Below, one piece after another: positions 13,706 to 20,286 of a stretch of DNA of 22,825 nt. The stretch comes from a virus, in IMG/VR virus record IMGVR_UViG_3300036766_000949, positions 1-22,825 of that record; one strand, written 5' to 3'. Under the pieces are notes generated by a model. It was not told the origin of the DNA, made no database searches, and saw nothing but the letters and a program-made list of their open reading frames with translations. Made by a program: the position numbers and the translations under genes. Position 1 is the first letter of the stretch; each line of letters begins with the position of its first letter.

Positions 13706-15879
13706 GCCGCGAGCAGCCCCTGCTCGTAGTTCATCAGGCACGCCTCGAGGTTGGTGCGCAACGCGCGCGGCTTGATGGGCAGGCCCGTCGGGCTCTTGCC
13801 GAGGATGATCTCGCAGTCGAGCGCGGTCAGGTCCTCGTTGACCGCCTGGATCAGGAACCCGTACTGCCGCGCCATGCGCGGATCCGCCGTGATCATTCCG
13901 TACACGTCTTCGACGTGCCAGCGTGTCATCACCCCAACACCTCGGCGGGCCTTCGGCTCGAGGCGGTTGTGGAACACGCCGGTGTAGTTCTTCCAGACCT
14001 GCTTCCGCAGCTTCGGCTGCAGGATCGTGTTCTTCATGTCGTTCAGGTCGTCGTAGACGTTGAAGTCGGACCGCGACCCGATCTTGCTGGCGGTGGCGCC
14101 GATCGCCTCAACGCTCGCGTCCTTGGCGCGGGTGCCGCGCTCGACGTAGAGCTTGTGCGCCGTCCACTTCTTCTTCTTGTCGCGGCGGATCTCCGGGAAG
14201 ACGTTGTGGTACTCCTCGCTCTCGTCGATGTACTGGCGGATTAACTCGACGCGCTCCGTGGCGATCTCGTCCTTCGAGCTGATGATCTTGATCCGCATCA
14301 GCGGGTTCTGGCCGAGCAGGTAGAGCGGAAGCGCGATGCCCGGCAAGGTCGTGTTATGCACCACGACGTCCTCCGTCACGTAACTCTGATACCCGTCGAC
14401 CTCGAGGGCGTAGGTCTCCTGCCCCCCGAGGTCCTCCACCGCCACGACGCGGTCCCAGAAGGTATGCGCGTCACAGAGCCGGAGGAGGGCAGCGTTGCCT
14501 TCGGCCTCAGCCGCCCGCCGCACTACGGTGCGCGACGTCCCGTACCGGGACTGCTGGTCGAGCGAGACGCCGGTGTGGTGCTTGTGCCACCAGGCGGTCC
14601 GCTGCAACAGCGGACGGTACGCGGCGTTCGGGATCACATCGAAGTTGTCCCCGCTCCGCAGGGGGGCGCGCCCGTCCGTCGGCGTGCCGAAAGGCCGCAT
14701 CGCCGCTTCCAACGCCCGCCGCTTCGTCCCGCAGAGCGGAACGGCTTCCGCCAGCCGCTGCAGGTTGGCCTGCCCGGAGATCACCAGCCGCCACGACCAA
14801 TGGACCTCGCCTAGGTACCGGCCGCGCTTGCGCCGCAGGCGCGCCACGATCCCGAGCCGCGAGAATAGGTGCTGTGCATCCCGCACCAGCCCCTCGTTGA
14901 CGGAGTAGAGCTCGACGGCGCGGTTCTTCCGACAGACAGTCCCGTCACAGGTCACATAGGCACCCAAGTAGGCCGCCACGTCCGTCGTCGGCGCCGTGAA
15001 GATGGCCGGCGGGGTGCGCTTCGTATGTGCATCGCCGCCCGCGAGCCCGTGTGCCCGCAGCCAGGCCCGTGCTCCGCCGTTGACCACGACCCGCGGCGTC
15101 CGCTTCGGGTAGGTCCGCTCCGCCGCCGTGAAACCGAGCTCCGCGGCGACCGCGCATACCCGCGCCCGCGTCTCCGGATCCCCACTCGTGACGTTGGAGG
15201 CGCAGCTCGATCCGTTCGCCGCCGTGCAGCCGTCTCCGACGAAGTACCCGAGCAGTTCCGCTTCCCCAGGCCGGAGCGCCGCGGATTCCGCGGGCACAAC
15301 CTCCCGGGCCACGGCCATCCAAGCGCCAACCTCAAGAGTTCCGGCCGCGACCCACCCCGCCGGCGTCCAGACGGGGTGCTGCTCCGTGACCTCGAGGACG
15401 CGCCCGCTCCACGTCGTCAGTCGCCGGACCGTGCGCCGGCCGTTCGGGGCCCCGCGGGCTGCCGCCGGGCAGAACGCGCCAGTCTGCGCGTCATACGCCA
15501 TGACGCGGGCGTCGCGTCCGCTCAAGTCCACAATCCTGACCCACGCACCGTTCGCCAGCAGTACGCGCTGAGACGCGGGCTGACACTTTCCAGTACCGTA
15601 CGGGGCGAGGATGTAGGGGAAGAGGTCGAGGCTCCAGCAAAGCGCCATGAACTGGATCCACATCAAATGGACCGGAGCTAGTTTGATGCTACCGCCCGTC
15701 GCCTCGTCTTTGAGAACGTACTCGCAGAAGGCCACGAAGTCGGTGCGGGCCCGCTCCGCCTGCGAGACCTCGCGCTGCGCGTCCACAACCTCTTGCTCGA
15801 CCGCCGCGTCCCCGCGCTCCTTCGCGATCTTGCGCAGCGCCCCGAGACGGACCAGCTTCTCCTCCCGCGTCTCCATCAC
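13702..15879 (-). CDS. Terminase large subunit, ATPase part, with intein
   Basis: The 725-codon frame codes the packaging motor ATPase interrupted by an in-frame intein (residues 99-509). The exteins show Walker A (LAPYGTGK, residues 91-98, continuing after splicing with TTLPGIAL), a following MRIKIISSKDEIATERVELI region, Walker B (FNVYDDLND, about 606-614) and the GVGVMTRWHVEDVYG coupling motif (about 647-661). After splicing it would be about 314 residues, which matches an ATPase domain without nuclease; the nuclease follows as the next gene. The N-terminal helical part (residues 1-90) includes RTDFVAFCEYVL, common at TerL N-termini. It starts at ATG 15879, overlapping the stop of the small membrane peptide (ATGA). 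Confidence 0.93.
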   Translation of the reverse strand: MMETREEKLVRLGALRKIAKERGDAAVEQEVVDAQREVSQAERARTDFVAFCEYVLKDEATGGSIKLAPVHLMWIQFMALCWSLDLFPYILAPYGTGKCQPASQRVLLANGAWVRIVDLSGRDARVMAYDAQTGAFCPAAARGAPNGRRTVRRLTTWSGRVLEVTEQHPVWTPAGWVAAGTLEVGAWMAVAREVVPAESAALRPGEAELLGYFVGDGCTAANGSSCASNVTSGDPETRARVCAVAAELGFTAAERTYPKRTPRVVVNGGARAWLRAHGLAGGDAHTKRTPPAIFTAPTTDVAAYLGAYVTCDGTVCRKNRAVELYSVNEGLVRDAQHLFSRLGIVARLRRKRGRYLGEVHWSWRLVISGQANLQRLAEAVPLCGTKRRALEAAMRPFGTPTDGRAPLRSGDNFDVIPNAAYRPLLQRTAWWHKHHTGVSLDQQSRYGTSRTVVRRAAEAEGNAALLRLCDAHTFWDRVVAVEDLGGQETYALEVDGYQSYVTEDVVVHNTTLPGIALPLYLLGQNPLMRIKIISSKDEIATERVELIRQYIDESEEYHNVFPEIRRDKKKKWTAHKLYVERGTRAKDASVEAIGATASKIGSRSDFNVYDDLNDMKNTILQPKLRKQVWKNYTGVFHNRLEPKARRGVGVMTRWHVEDVYGMITADPRMARQYGFLIQAVNEDLTALDCEIILGKSPTGLPIKPRALRTNLEACLMNYEQGLLAA
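14353..15585 (-). mobile_element. Intein with LAGLIDADG homing endonuclease in the TerL P-loop
   Basis: The intein is 411 residues, from Cys99 (TGT at 15585-15583) to Asn509 (AAC at 14355-14353), followed by Thr510 as the nucleophile of the C-extein. Block A is the Cys start plus VLLANGAWVRIVDL; block B is VTEQHPVW with the Thr and His of TxxH; blocks F and G are TYALEVDGYQSYVTED and VVVHN. Two LAGLIDADG motifs are seen: LLGYFVGDGC (about 209-218) and LGAYVTCDGT (about 305-314), each with its Asp, plus a block D-like KRTPPAIF and block H-like YSVNEGLVRDAQHLFSRLGI. All splicing residues and both endonuclease aspartates are present, so it is probably active. Insertion is GTGK^intein^TTL, so unspliced protein cannot bind ATP. 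Confidence 0.92.
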
Positions 15880-15971
15880 GCCCGCGGCCCCCGCATCGCC
15901 GACACGATCCAGTAGAGGAGCGCCCCGCCAAGCGCGGCGTAGAAGGCCAGCACGAGCGCGACATGCCTCAC
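15876..15971 (-). CDS. Single-span membrane peptide (31 aa)
   Basis: A short frame from GTG 15971 (alternative GTG 15980) to TGA 15878-15876 overlaps the ATG of the terminase ATPase by 4 bases. GAGAGGAG lies about 11 bases before the first GTG. The peptide starts MRHVALVLAFYAALGGALLY and ends WIVSAMRGPRA: one hydrophobic span of about 20 residues with basic ends, so probably an inner-membrane peptide. Tight packing between two genes and the start/stop overlap argue that it is translated. Possible roles are a small holin/antiholin or a membrane anchor; none is proven. Confidence 0.5.
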   Translation of the reverse strand: MRHVALVLAFYAALGGALLYWIVSAMRGPRA

Positions 15972-15972
15972 G

Positions 15973-16168
15973 CTACGCACCGCTCCTCTCGGACGTGCCG
16001 GAGCAGCAGAGTCCAGAATGCGACTGCCACCACGAGCGGTACGACGCCGTTGCCGGCGCATCGCAGTCGATCCACCCGATTGGATAGCCCATCAGATGCT
16101 CGACGAACGCGGGGTTGAGCCGGAGCGAGATCGGGCCACACTCACACGACCCCGCGCCGCTGCTGCAT
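15973..16168 (-). pseudogene. DNA methyltransferase C-terminal fragment with a one-base frameshift
   Basis: In the frame ending at TAG 15975-15973 the peptide contains LNPAFVEHLMGYPIGWIDCD followed by APATASYRSWWQSHSGLCC. This matches the C-terminal signature of phage DNA methylases (LNPxFVEWLMGxPxGWT). In that frame no start codon lies near; but an ATG at 16168-16166 with a GGGAGG-type ribosome site opens a frame (MQQRRGVV) that stops at 16144-16142. Removing one G from the GGGG run at 16153-16150 would join both into a 64-residue protein. Options are a sequencing error, a programmed frameshift or a decayed gene. The rest of a methyltransferase is absent. Confidence 0.55.
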
Positions 16169-16228
16169 CCTACCCACCACCACCTCCCGCAGGAGCCCCG
16201 TTCCCGGGGCCCCGTCTCTCCGACCCGC

Positions 16229-16795
16229 CTACTCCTCCGTCGTCGACCCGACCTCGTGCTCGAGCGCCAAGATCTCCGCGTCGATCTCCGTCTCACTCTT
16301 CTCGTGATCCGGCTTGACCGGCACCACCGCCGGCGCCTTCCCGCCCTTCAACGCCGTCACGATCCGTGTCGACGCCTCCGCGATCGCAATCAACTCCTTC
16401 GTGCCCAGATACGGGTCGGCCTGGACCGCCCGCTCGAGCCGCGCCAAGCACCCCGTCGAGAGATGCAAGGCCTGCGCCAAGATGCGCTCCGAGAAGTACC
16501 GGTACGTCGACCGCAACTCCACGTCGCTCTCGAAGAACGCCACCAGCTGCTGCTGCCCCAGATCGCCAATGACCTCCTCGATGCTCCGCGCCACCACCGG
16601 CACCGAGAGCTCGCCGACCCCCTCCACCGTGTCCGCCGCCGCCTCCACCCCGTCGTGCGCCCGCTCCAGCGCCCCCGCCAACGAGTTGAAGATCGGCCGC
16701 CAGCTCGACCCCACCTTACGCGGCACCAACCCCCCACATCCACGACTCAGAATGCCCGTTTCCCCACGCCACTCAAGCCCAACCGCTCTTTCCAC
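16229..16795 (-). CDS. Putative terminase small subunit or packaging-region protein (188 aa)
   Basis: The frame starts at GTG 16795 without a clear ribosome site; GTG 16723 after a G-rich run is an alternative start. The protein is mostly alpha-helical and acidic at its end (SETEIDAEILALEHEVGSTT). Central helices include VARSIEEVIGDLGQQQLVAF and YRYFSERILAQALHLSTGCL, then LARLERAVQADPYLGTKELI and AIAEASTRIVTALKGGKAPA. I see no clear helix-turn-helix. The assignment as small terminase rests on position two short genes ahead of the large subunit plus length and helical, oligomer-like character. It could also be an unrelated small protein. Confidence 0.5.
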   Translation of the reverse strand: MERAVGLEWRGETGILSRGCGGLVPRKVGSSWRPIFNSLAGALERAHDGVEAAADTVEGVGELSVPVVARSIEEVIGDLGQQQLVAFFESDVELRSTYRYFSERILAQALHLSTGCLARLERAVQADPYLGTKELIAIAEASTRIVTALKGGKAPAVVPVKPDHEKSETEIDAEILALEHEVGSTTEE

Positions 16796-16859
16796 AGATC
16801 TGGCGAGCTTTGCGGCCGCTTTGCCGCGATCTGGCCGAGAATCCGCCGCGATGCCCGCG

Positions 16860-17594
16860 CTACAACACGACCGGGCCGGGGTACGCGATCCCGTAGACTG
16901 TCATGGACCGGCGGATGTCGAGACCCGTGCCCGCCAAGGGCAGGACCCACCCGATCAGGTTCCCGTTCGGGTTGGGCACGACGTAGCACCCGGGGTCCCG
17001 CGGGTCCGGTACGTACTTCCCGATCGGCATCACCGTGGTCGGATCGAGCGTCACCACCAACTCGGTGCCGTTGGCCCGCACCTGATGCACCACGATCGGG
17101 TTCCGGTTCACGCTCCAGCTGGCGGGGCAGAGCGGCGGCACGACGTAGTCGAGGGGCGGGAGCTTCCAGCCGAAGCCCAGGACCGCCCCCGCCCACTGCT
17201 CGGGAGACCGCACCTCGATGTGGTCCGCCACGAAGTACCCCATGTCGGGCCAACGCGCCGGGAACGTGCCGTAGAACTCAGAAGCCCCGGGCGGTAGCGG
17301 CCCTTCCGAGACCAACGTCGGGTCCACCAGGATCGTGGTGGTAGTCACCGTCGTCGTGGTCACCGTGGTGCTCGTGCTGACGACCTCCGTGGTCGTCGTG
17401 GTGGCGCAGCTCTCGACCCCCTCCAGCCGGCAGGTGCGGAGCACCGCACGCCGACACCGGGCCGGGTGCCGCTCCATGACGCAGGAGAGCATCGGCCCCA
17501 CGCACTCCTGCCGACACACGGACCTCGGCGTAGTGGCACCCGCCGCGGTCACCAGAACGAGGAGGAGGGCGAGGAGGCGCACGGAGGACATCAT
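16860..17594 (-). CDS. Secreted Cys-rich protein with Thr-rich linker (244 aa)
   Basis: The ATG at 17594 overlaps the upstream stop (ATGA); a second ATG follows directly. The N-terminus MMSSVRLLALLLVLVTAAGA is a signal peptide, probably cut after AGA. A six-Cys module follows (CRQECVGPMLSCVMERHPAR, then CRRAVLRTCRLEGVESC, about residues 27-63), and then a Thr/Val linker (about 64-90: TTTTTEVV, TTVTTTTVTTTTIL). The remaining 150 residues look like a beta-rich extracellular domain (ASEFYGTFPARWPDMGYFVA, VVVHQVRANGTELVVTLDP). No catalytic motif is seen. The Cys module plus poly-Thr linker recalls secreted proteins of uncultured delta-proteobacteria-like lineages, so it may be host-derived. A role at the cell surface, such as exclusion or adhesion, is a guess. 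Confidence 0.7.
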   Translation of the reverse strand: MMSSVRLLALLLVLVTAAGATTPRSVCRQECVGPMLSCVMERHPARCRRAVLRTCRLEGVESCATTTTTEVVSTSTTVTTTTVTTTTILVDPTLVSEGPLPPGASEFYGTFPARWPDMGYFVADHIEVRSPEQWAGAVLGFGWKLPPLDYVVPPLCPASWSVNRNPIVVHQVRANGTELVVTLDPTTVMPIGKYVPDPRDPGCYVVPNPNGNLIGWVLPLAGTGLDIRRSMTVYGIAYPGPVVL

Positions 17595-17887
17595 AGGGTG
17601 GGACACCGGGAGGCCCGCAGATCCCCGAGGCAGTAGTCGGTCGCCACCCCGTCCCGACAGTCGAGCGCGAGGAGACCCGCCCCGACCGCGCAGACGTCGC
17701 CACAGACCCTGATCGTGCCGTTGCAGCTCCGCCGACAGGACGCGATCGCCCGGCGCAGGAACCTCGGCCGACACCCCCGATCCTGCTGCACACAGGCACA
17801 AGCGCAGAGCCTTCGGCAGATGACGCCGCTCGAGGCCGGTGCGGGGGGAAGGACGAAGAGTAAGAGGAGGAGGGCCAGCGTCCGCAT
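17591..17887 (-). CDS. Small secreted Cys-rich protein (98 aa)
   Basis: The protein starts MRTLALLLLLFVLPPAPASS, a signal peptide, followed by GVICRRLCACACVQQDRGCR, RFLRRAIASCRRSCNGTIRV and CGDVCAVGAGLLALDCRDGV, ending RASRCPTL. Thirteen cysteines are spread over about 75 mature residues, suggesting a disulphide-stabilised exported domain. The repeating CxxxC spacing is similar to that in the neighbour encoded downstream, so the two may share origin or form a pair; the genes overlap by 4 bases. No strong ribosome site is seen before ATG 17887. Function is unknown. Confidence 0.6.
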   Translation of the reverse strand: MRTLALLLLLFVLPPAPASSGVICRRLCACACVQQDRGCRPRFLRRAIASCRRSCNGTIRVCGDVCAVGAGLLALDCRDGVATDYCLGDLRASRCPTL

Positions 17888-17950
17888 GGTCCAGAAGGTA
17901 CGCGCCCCGGATCCACCCCGTCAAGCACAATCTGCCAGGGACCTGGCACG

Positions 17951-18409
17951 CTACCCACCGTCCACGATCCCTGAATCGTGAATGGATTCTGAATGGATAC
18001 CCGGCACACCGGCTACGAGGGGGCTGAAGTGTGGGAACACGGCGCCGACGTCGCGCACGCCCTTCTTGAGATTGCGGGGGCCGCATGCCGGCACCACGTT
18101 CGCCGCGGTGTGCGCGCCGCCCCTGGCAATCGGGACGATGTGCTCCATGTGGGGCTGCGCCGTCGGGGTGCGGCAGTAGGCGCAGGCGCCGTCTGTGTTC
18201 GGACCTACCGAGTCAAGGCTGCCCGCTTCTTTCGCGTGAGGCAAACCCGCCTGCTCGAGGGGGCCTTTTTCTGGGGCCGGGAATTTCGGCGCGCATATCG
18301 CGCGACCGTACGCATGGCCCCCCCGGCCCCCCCCTAGGAGAAGAATCCGAGACCCGACCCGGTGGGTATTACCCAAGCACGGGGCCCGGAATGCCGCGCC
18401 GTTGCTCAC
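17951..18409 (-). CDS. HNH endonuclease-like protein with altered zinc ligand
   Basis: The conserved core lies at about residues 75-116 of the longest frame: ACAYC (Cys76/Cys79), HMEHIVPIARGG (Glu89-His90), TAANVVPACGPRNLKKG (Asn104, Cys109). This is the HNH/McrA pattern, used by phages next to terminase to nick DNA during packaging (HK97 gp74-type). The second zinc pair is incomplete: Arg112 (CGC) replaces the expected Cys (TGC). The start is unclear: GTG 18409 gives 152 residues but lacks a ribosome site and a low-complexity Gly-rich stretch follows; TTG 18244 would give 97 residues, closer to typical HNH length. It is the first gene of the leftward block. The core is sure; activity and start are not. 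Confidence 0.75.
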   Translation of the reverse strand: MSNGAAFRAPCLGNTHRVGSRILLLGGGRGGHAYGRAICAPKFPAPEKGPLEQAGLPHAKEAGSLDSVGPNTDGACAYCRTPTAQPHMEHIVPIARGGAHTAANVVPACGPRNLKKGVRDVGAVFPHFSPLVAGVPGIHSESIHDSGIVDGG

Positions 18410-18880
18410 TGTGGCAGGGGGATGGATTCCCCCACGAGTGTCCGATTGACGCGCCGGGCCGATTCGTCGCGAGGGGTTGCCGCGTCGATGCGCTAGGGCG
18501 CGTTAGGGAGGCGCGGCGCGCCCGGCCTTGGGCCCGTAGGGCCGGGTCGCCGGTACGCGGTCCTACGTTCGCTCCCAAAACTCGCTGGGGGGCGCGGCAC
18601 GTCGGGCTCGGGGGCCCAAAATCCGCTTGGGGCGAGTTTCCTTAGTCTTTACCCTCCGGGCGCCGGCCCCGTTTGTCCTAGCGACATCACGTTTGGCGGT
18701 CAGGAAATACCCTAGCGTACTCGAGGTCTTACGCCGTTACCTGGCCATCGGTCAACCTAAACCGACCCGGAGTGTCAAGTAGCGCAAGGGGGCCGAAAAT
18801 AGTGCTAAGCGCCGGCGTTTGTTAGGGTTTTGTAGTTTCGTTACTCTGAAAACTAGCGAGCCCGTGCTATGACCGTTGCA
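18410..18880 (+). other. Divergent intergenic region without a supported gene
   Basis: About 470 bases lie between the leftward and rightward gene sets. Open frames here look like shadows: Arg/Pro/Ser-rich, no ribosome site. The part from about 18640 to 18860 is visibly less GC-rich than the genes. It contains CTAGCG three times (18678, 18712, 18853). A weak promoter candidate for the rightward genes is TTGTTA (18819-18824), 17 bases before TACTCT (18842-18847). Functionally this is where early and late promoters, operators or an origin would be expected. Confidence 0.45.
18574..18639. repeat. Imperfect direct repeat inside an inverted repeat
   Basis: CCCAAAACTCGCTGGGG (from about 18575) is nearly repeated as CCCAAAATCCGCTTGGGG (from about 18615), about 40 bases apart. 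The outer edges also form an inverted repeat, AAACTCGC (18578-18585) with GCGAGTTT (18632-18639). Such pairs are typical of operators or replication-protein sites, but no protein or function can be assigned. Confidence 0.4.
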
Positions 18881-18946
18881 CGTCGCATGGAGCGACGACA
18901 GAGACGCGGGCCCCTGGCGGGGCGCGCAAAGAGAGGGAGAAGCGCC
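18881..18946 (+). promoter_or_regulatory. Leader module A of the first early unit
   Basis: A perfect 6-bp hairpin (CGTCGC, loop ATGGA, GCGACG, 18881-18897) is followed by ACAGAGAC, then a GC hairpin (18906-18927, CCCC-TGGC-GGGG core with one G/G mismatch in the outer stem), then GAGAGGGAG and ATG at 18947. It shares the order box, GGGCCC-type hairpin, ribosome site, ATG with four other leaders, but its upstream hairpin lacks the conserved cap seen in modules B, D and E. Confidence 0.6.
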
Positions 18947-19147
18947 ATGGTCGCAATTCGGTTCCTGTACGACGACGGCACGGCGGGCCCGGAACCCATG
19001 CCGTGCCTGCGACGGCGTGAACACGCCGAAGCGTTCGCGGCGGGTCTACTGGCCAGCGTTGCTGACTGCCCGATCCGGGTGCGGGGTTGGCGCAAGCTGG
19101 TTGCGGTCGCGTTCCTTCCGGTTCCCCGTAGCGCGGTGGCGCTGTAA
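18947..19147 (+). CDS. Early-region small hypothetical protein (66 aa)
   Basis: The protein starts MVAIRFLYDDGTAGPEPMPC and ends VAFLPVPRSAVAL. The ATG at 18947 is chosen because leader module A with its ribosome site ends directly before it; a longer in-frame start at 18869 would run through the hairpin. It looks like a small alpha/beta protein with a central helix (REHAEAFAAGLLASVADCP). Its stop overlaps the next ATG by one base (TAATG). It is the first gene of a five-gene unit. No family is recognised. Confidence 0.6.
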   Translation: MVAIRFLYDDGTAGPEPMPCLRRREHAEAFAAGLLASVADCPIRVRGWRKLVAVAFLPVPRSAVAL

Positions 19148-19398
19148 TGGCACGCCGTACCGGGAGGCCGGCCCCGTGCGAGTGCGCCGATTCGGGGTGC
19201 ATCATGCACGCGGGTAGGGGCGGGTGTGGGGCCCCGTCGGCTGGTGTCCTGTACCGGGTCGACATGAGCGACAGCACGGGCGTCGCGGCTTGTGAGGGGT
19301 GCGCCGACGACATGCTTGACTCGGGAGTGTTCAGTGACTGTCGCCCCGTGCGCAAGGGGCGCGACGAATCGGCCCGGTTCGCGGGTGCCACATGGTAA
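19147..19398 (+). CDS. Small Cys-rich early protein (83 aa)
   Basis: It starts MARRTGRPAPCECADSGCIM, overlapping the previous stop by one base. Seven cysteines are present, among them CEC near residue 11, Cys18, Cys27, and a CEGC pair near residue 49 followed by ADDML. The spread looks like a zinc-binding small protein of the kind common in early regions of actinobacteriophages (Cys pairs plus a C-terminal CADDM-like segment). Function is unknown. It overlaps the next gene by 7 bases. Confidence 0.6.
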   Translation: MARRTGRPAPCECADSGCIMHAGRGGCGAPSAGVLYRVDMSDSTGVAACEGCADDMLDSGVFSDCRPVRKGRDESARFAGATW

Positions 19399-19688
19399 CG
19401 GTCACGGCGCGGACGGCCGAGGGGGGCTCGGTTCTCCTGAACAAGGCGCACCACGTCTGGGCGAGCTATGCGGTTGCGGGCGTGGCCGACCTACCGGCGT
19501 CGTCGATTCTACGCGCGGGGGCGACGTTGCTCGATGGGCGAGCGGTTCAGTTTTTCCTCAATCGGGAAACCGGGCTGGTAGTGGTCGACGTGGTGGACAA
19601 GGGCGGACGTGGTGGCGTCGAGGTACTGCGCCGTACCATCGCGCCCTGTACGCACTGCGGGTGCAAGCCGGGGATGGTGCGCGCATGA
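19392..19688 (+). CDS. Early-region hypothetical protein with C-terminal CxxC (98 aa)
   Basis: The frame begins at ATG 19392 inside the end of the previous gene and starts MVTVTARTAEGGSVLLNKAH. It has beta-type segments (ATLLDGRAVQFFLNRETGLV, VVDVVDKGG) and ends with a Cys cluster, APCTHCGCKPGMVRA (three Cys in five residues), which may bind zinc. The stop overlaps the next ATG by 4 bases (ATGA). No family is recognised. Confidence 0.6.
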   Translation: MVTVTARTAEGGSVLLNKAHHVWASYAVAGVADLPASSILRAGATLLDGRAVQFFLNRETGLVVVDVVDKGGRGGVEVLRRTIAPCTHCGCKPGMVRA

Positions 19689-19966
19689 AAACGCAGCTAG
19701 CGTCGCGCATTCAGTGGTTGTTCCCGGTGGATCGCGAAGTATACGGCACGCGTCGTGCGGGCGCAGACGAGCCCCCGCCGTGCGCTCGGTGTGGGGGGGC
19801 CGGGTACGGCGCGGCGGGCATGCGGCAAGCGGTCGTATTCGACACGCGGGTGCGCGGTACGACGTGGAAGGACCGGGCGCTCGGCGCGATCCACCGGGGG
19901 TGCGTGCCGGTGCGAGACGAGTTCAAGGGCGCTGGCGTACCGGCCCGCATGAGAGGGGGGCGCTAG
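19685..19966 (+). CDS. Early-region hypothetical protein with CxxC (93 aa)
   Basis: The ATG at 19685 overlaps the previous stop by 4 bases. The protein starts MKTQLASRIQWLFPVDREVY and carries PPPCARCGGAGYG (Cys33/36), a DnaJ-type zinc-ribbon half-site, followed by MRQAVVFDTRVRGTTWKDRA and a further Cys (RGCVPVRDEF). It could be a compact zinc-binding protein. The longer upstream extension of the same frame is rejected since it runs through two other genes. Function is unknown. Confidence 0.6.
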   Translation: MKTQLASRIQWLFPVDREVYGTRRAGADEPPPCARCGGAGYGAAGMRQAVVFDTRVRGTTWKDRALGAIHRGCVPVRDEFKGAGVPARMRGGR

Positions 19967-19967
19967 C

Positions 19968-20189
19968 ATGGCCACCAGTCGCAAGGGGAACGGGCACCCC
20001 GCGTGCAAGGCGTGCGGGCGCTACATCGGTCGGGTTGCGGCGAGTGCCGTGGTGGGGCGCATCGTGGCGGTTCTCTACCCGAGCGATGATCCCGACGCGG
20101 AGTGGTCGCCCGATACGATCGACGACGTAGCGCGCGTCCTAGCCGATGCGGGTTTCGGCCCGCACGCAGGAAAGCGCGCTGGGCGGTAG
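19968..20189 (+). CDS. Early-region hypothetical protein with CxxC (73 aa)
   Basis: It begins MATSRKGNGHPACKACGRYI one base after the previous TAG and is the last gene of the first early unit. CKAC (Cys13/16) suggests a zinc site, with helical segments after it (ASAVVGRIVAVLYP and DTIDDVARVLADAGF). No family is recognised. Leader module B follows its stop. Confidence 0.55.
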   Translation: MATSRKGNGHPACKACGRYIGRVAASAVVGRIVAVLYPSDDPDAEWSPDTIDDVARVLADAGFGPHAGKRAGR

Positions 20190-20199
20190 CGTCGGCGCG

Positions 20200-20286
20200 T
20201 TCTCTCCGTTCCGCTGGGAGCGGGGAGGGCGGGCACGATGCCCTAGAGAGACGGGCCCGGACACGGGCCCGAGAAAAGGGCGGAGC
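20200..20286 (+). promoter_or_regulatory. Leader module B (three hairpins)
   Basis: Hairpin 1 (20202-20227) is an 11-bp stem with two G.U pairs, cap TTCC-GCTG-GGGA. Hairpin 2 (20231-20243) is GGGC, loop ACGAT, GCCC. Then comes AGAGAGA and hairpin 3 (20252-20271), a perfect 7-bp CGGGCCC/GGGCCCG with a six-base loop, then AAAGGGCGGAG and ATG at 20287. No T-run follows hairpin 1 or 3. Confidence 0.7.

Noticed and set aside
16115-17344. Plus-strand frame of 409 codons opposite the small terminase and secreted protein genes
   Set aside because: Arg/Pro/Ser-rich shadow. The minus-strand frames have a signal peptide, Cys module and start/stop overlaps.
17335-17420. GTGGTC/GTCGTG-like short repeats as a structural DNA repeat
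   Set aside because: They simply encode the Thr-rich linker (ACC/ACG codons) of the secreted protein on the minus strand.
18752-19024. Minus-strand frames over the start of the early arm
   Set aside because: They run through leader module A and the first early genes in the opposite sense, without ribosome site or recognisable motif.
20202-20271. Leader hairpins as ordinary rho-independent terminators
   Set aside because: No T-run follows any of the stems, and the last hairpin of each module sits directly before a ribosome site.
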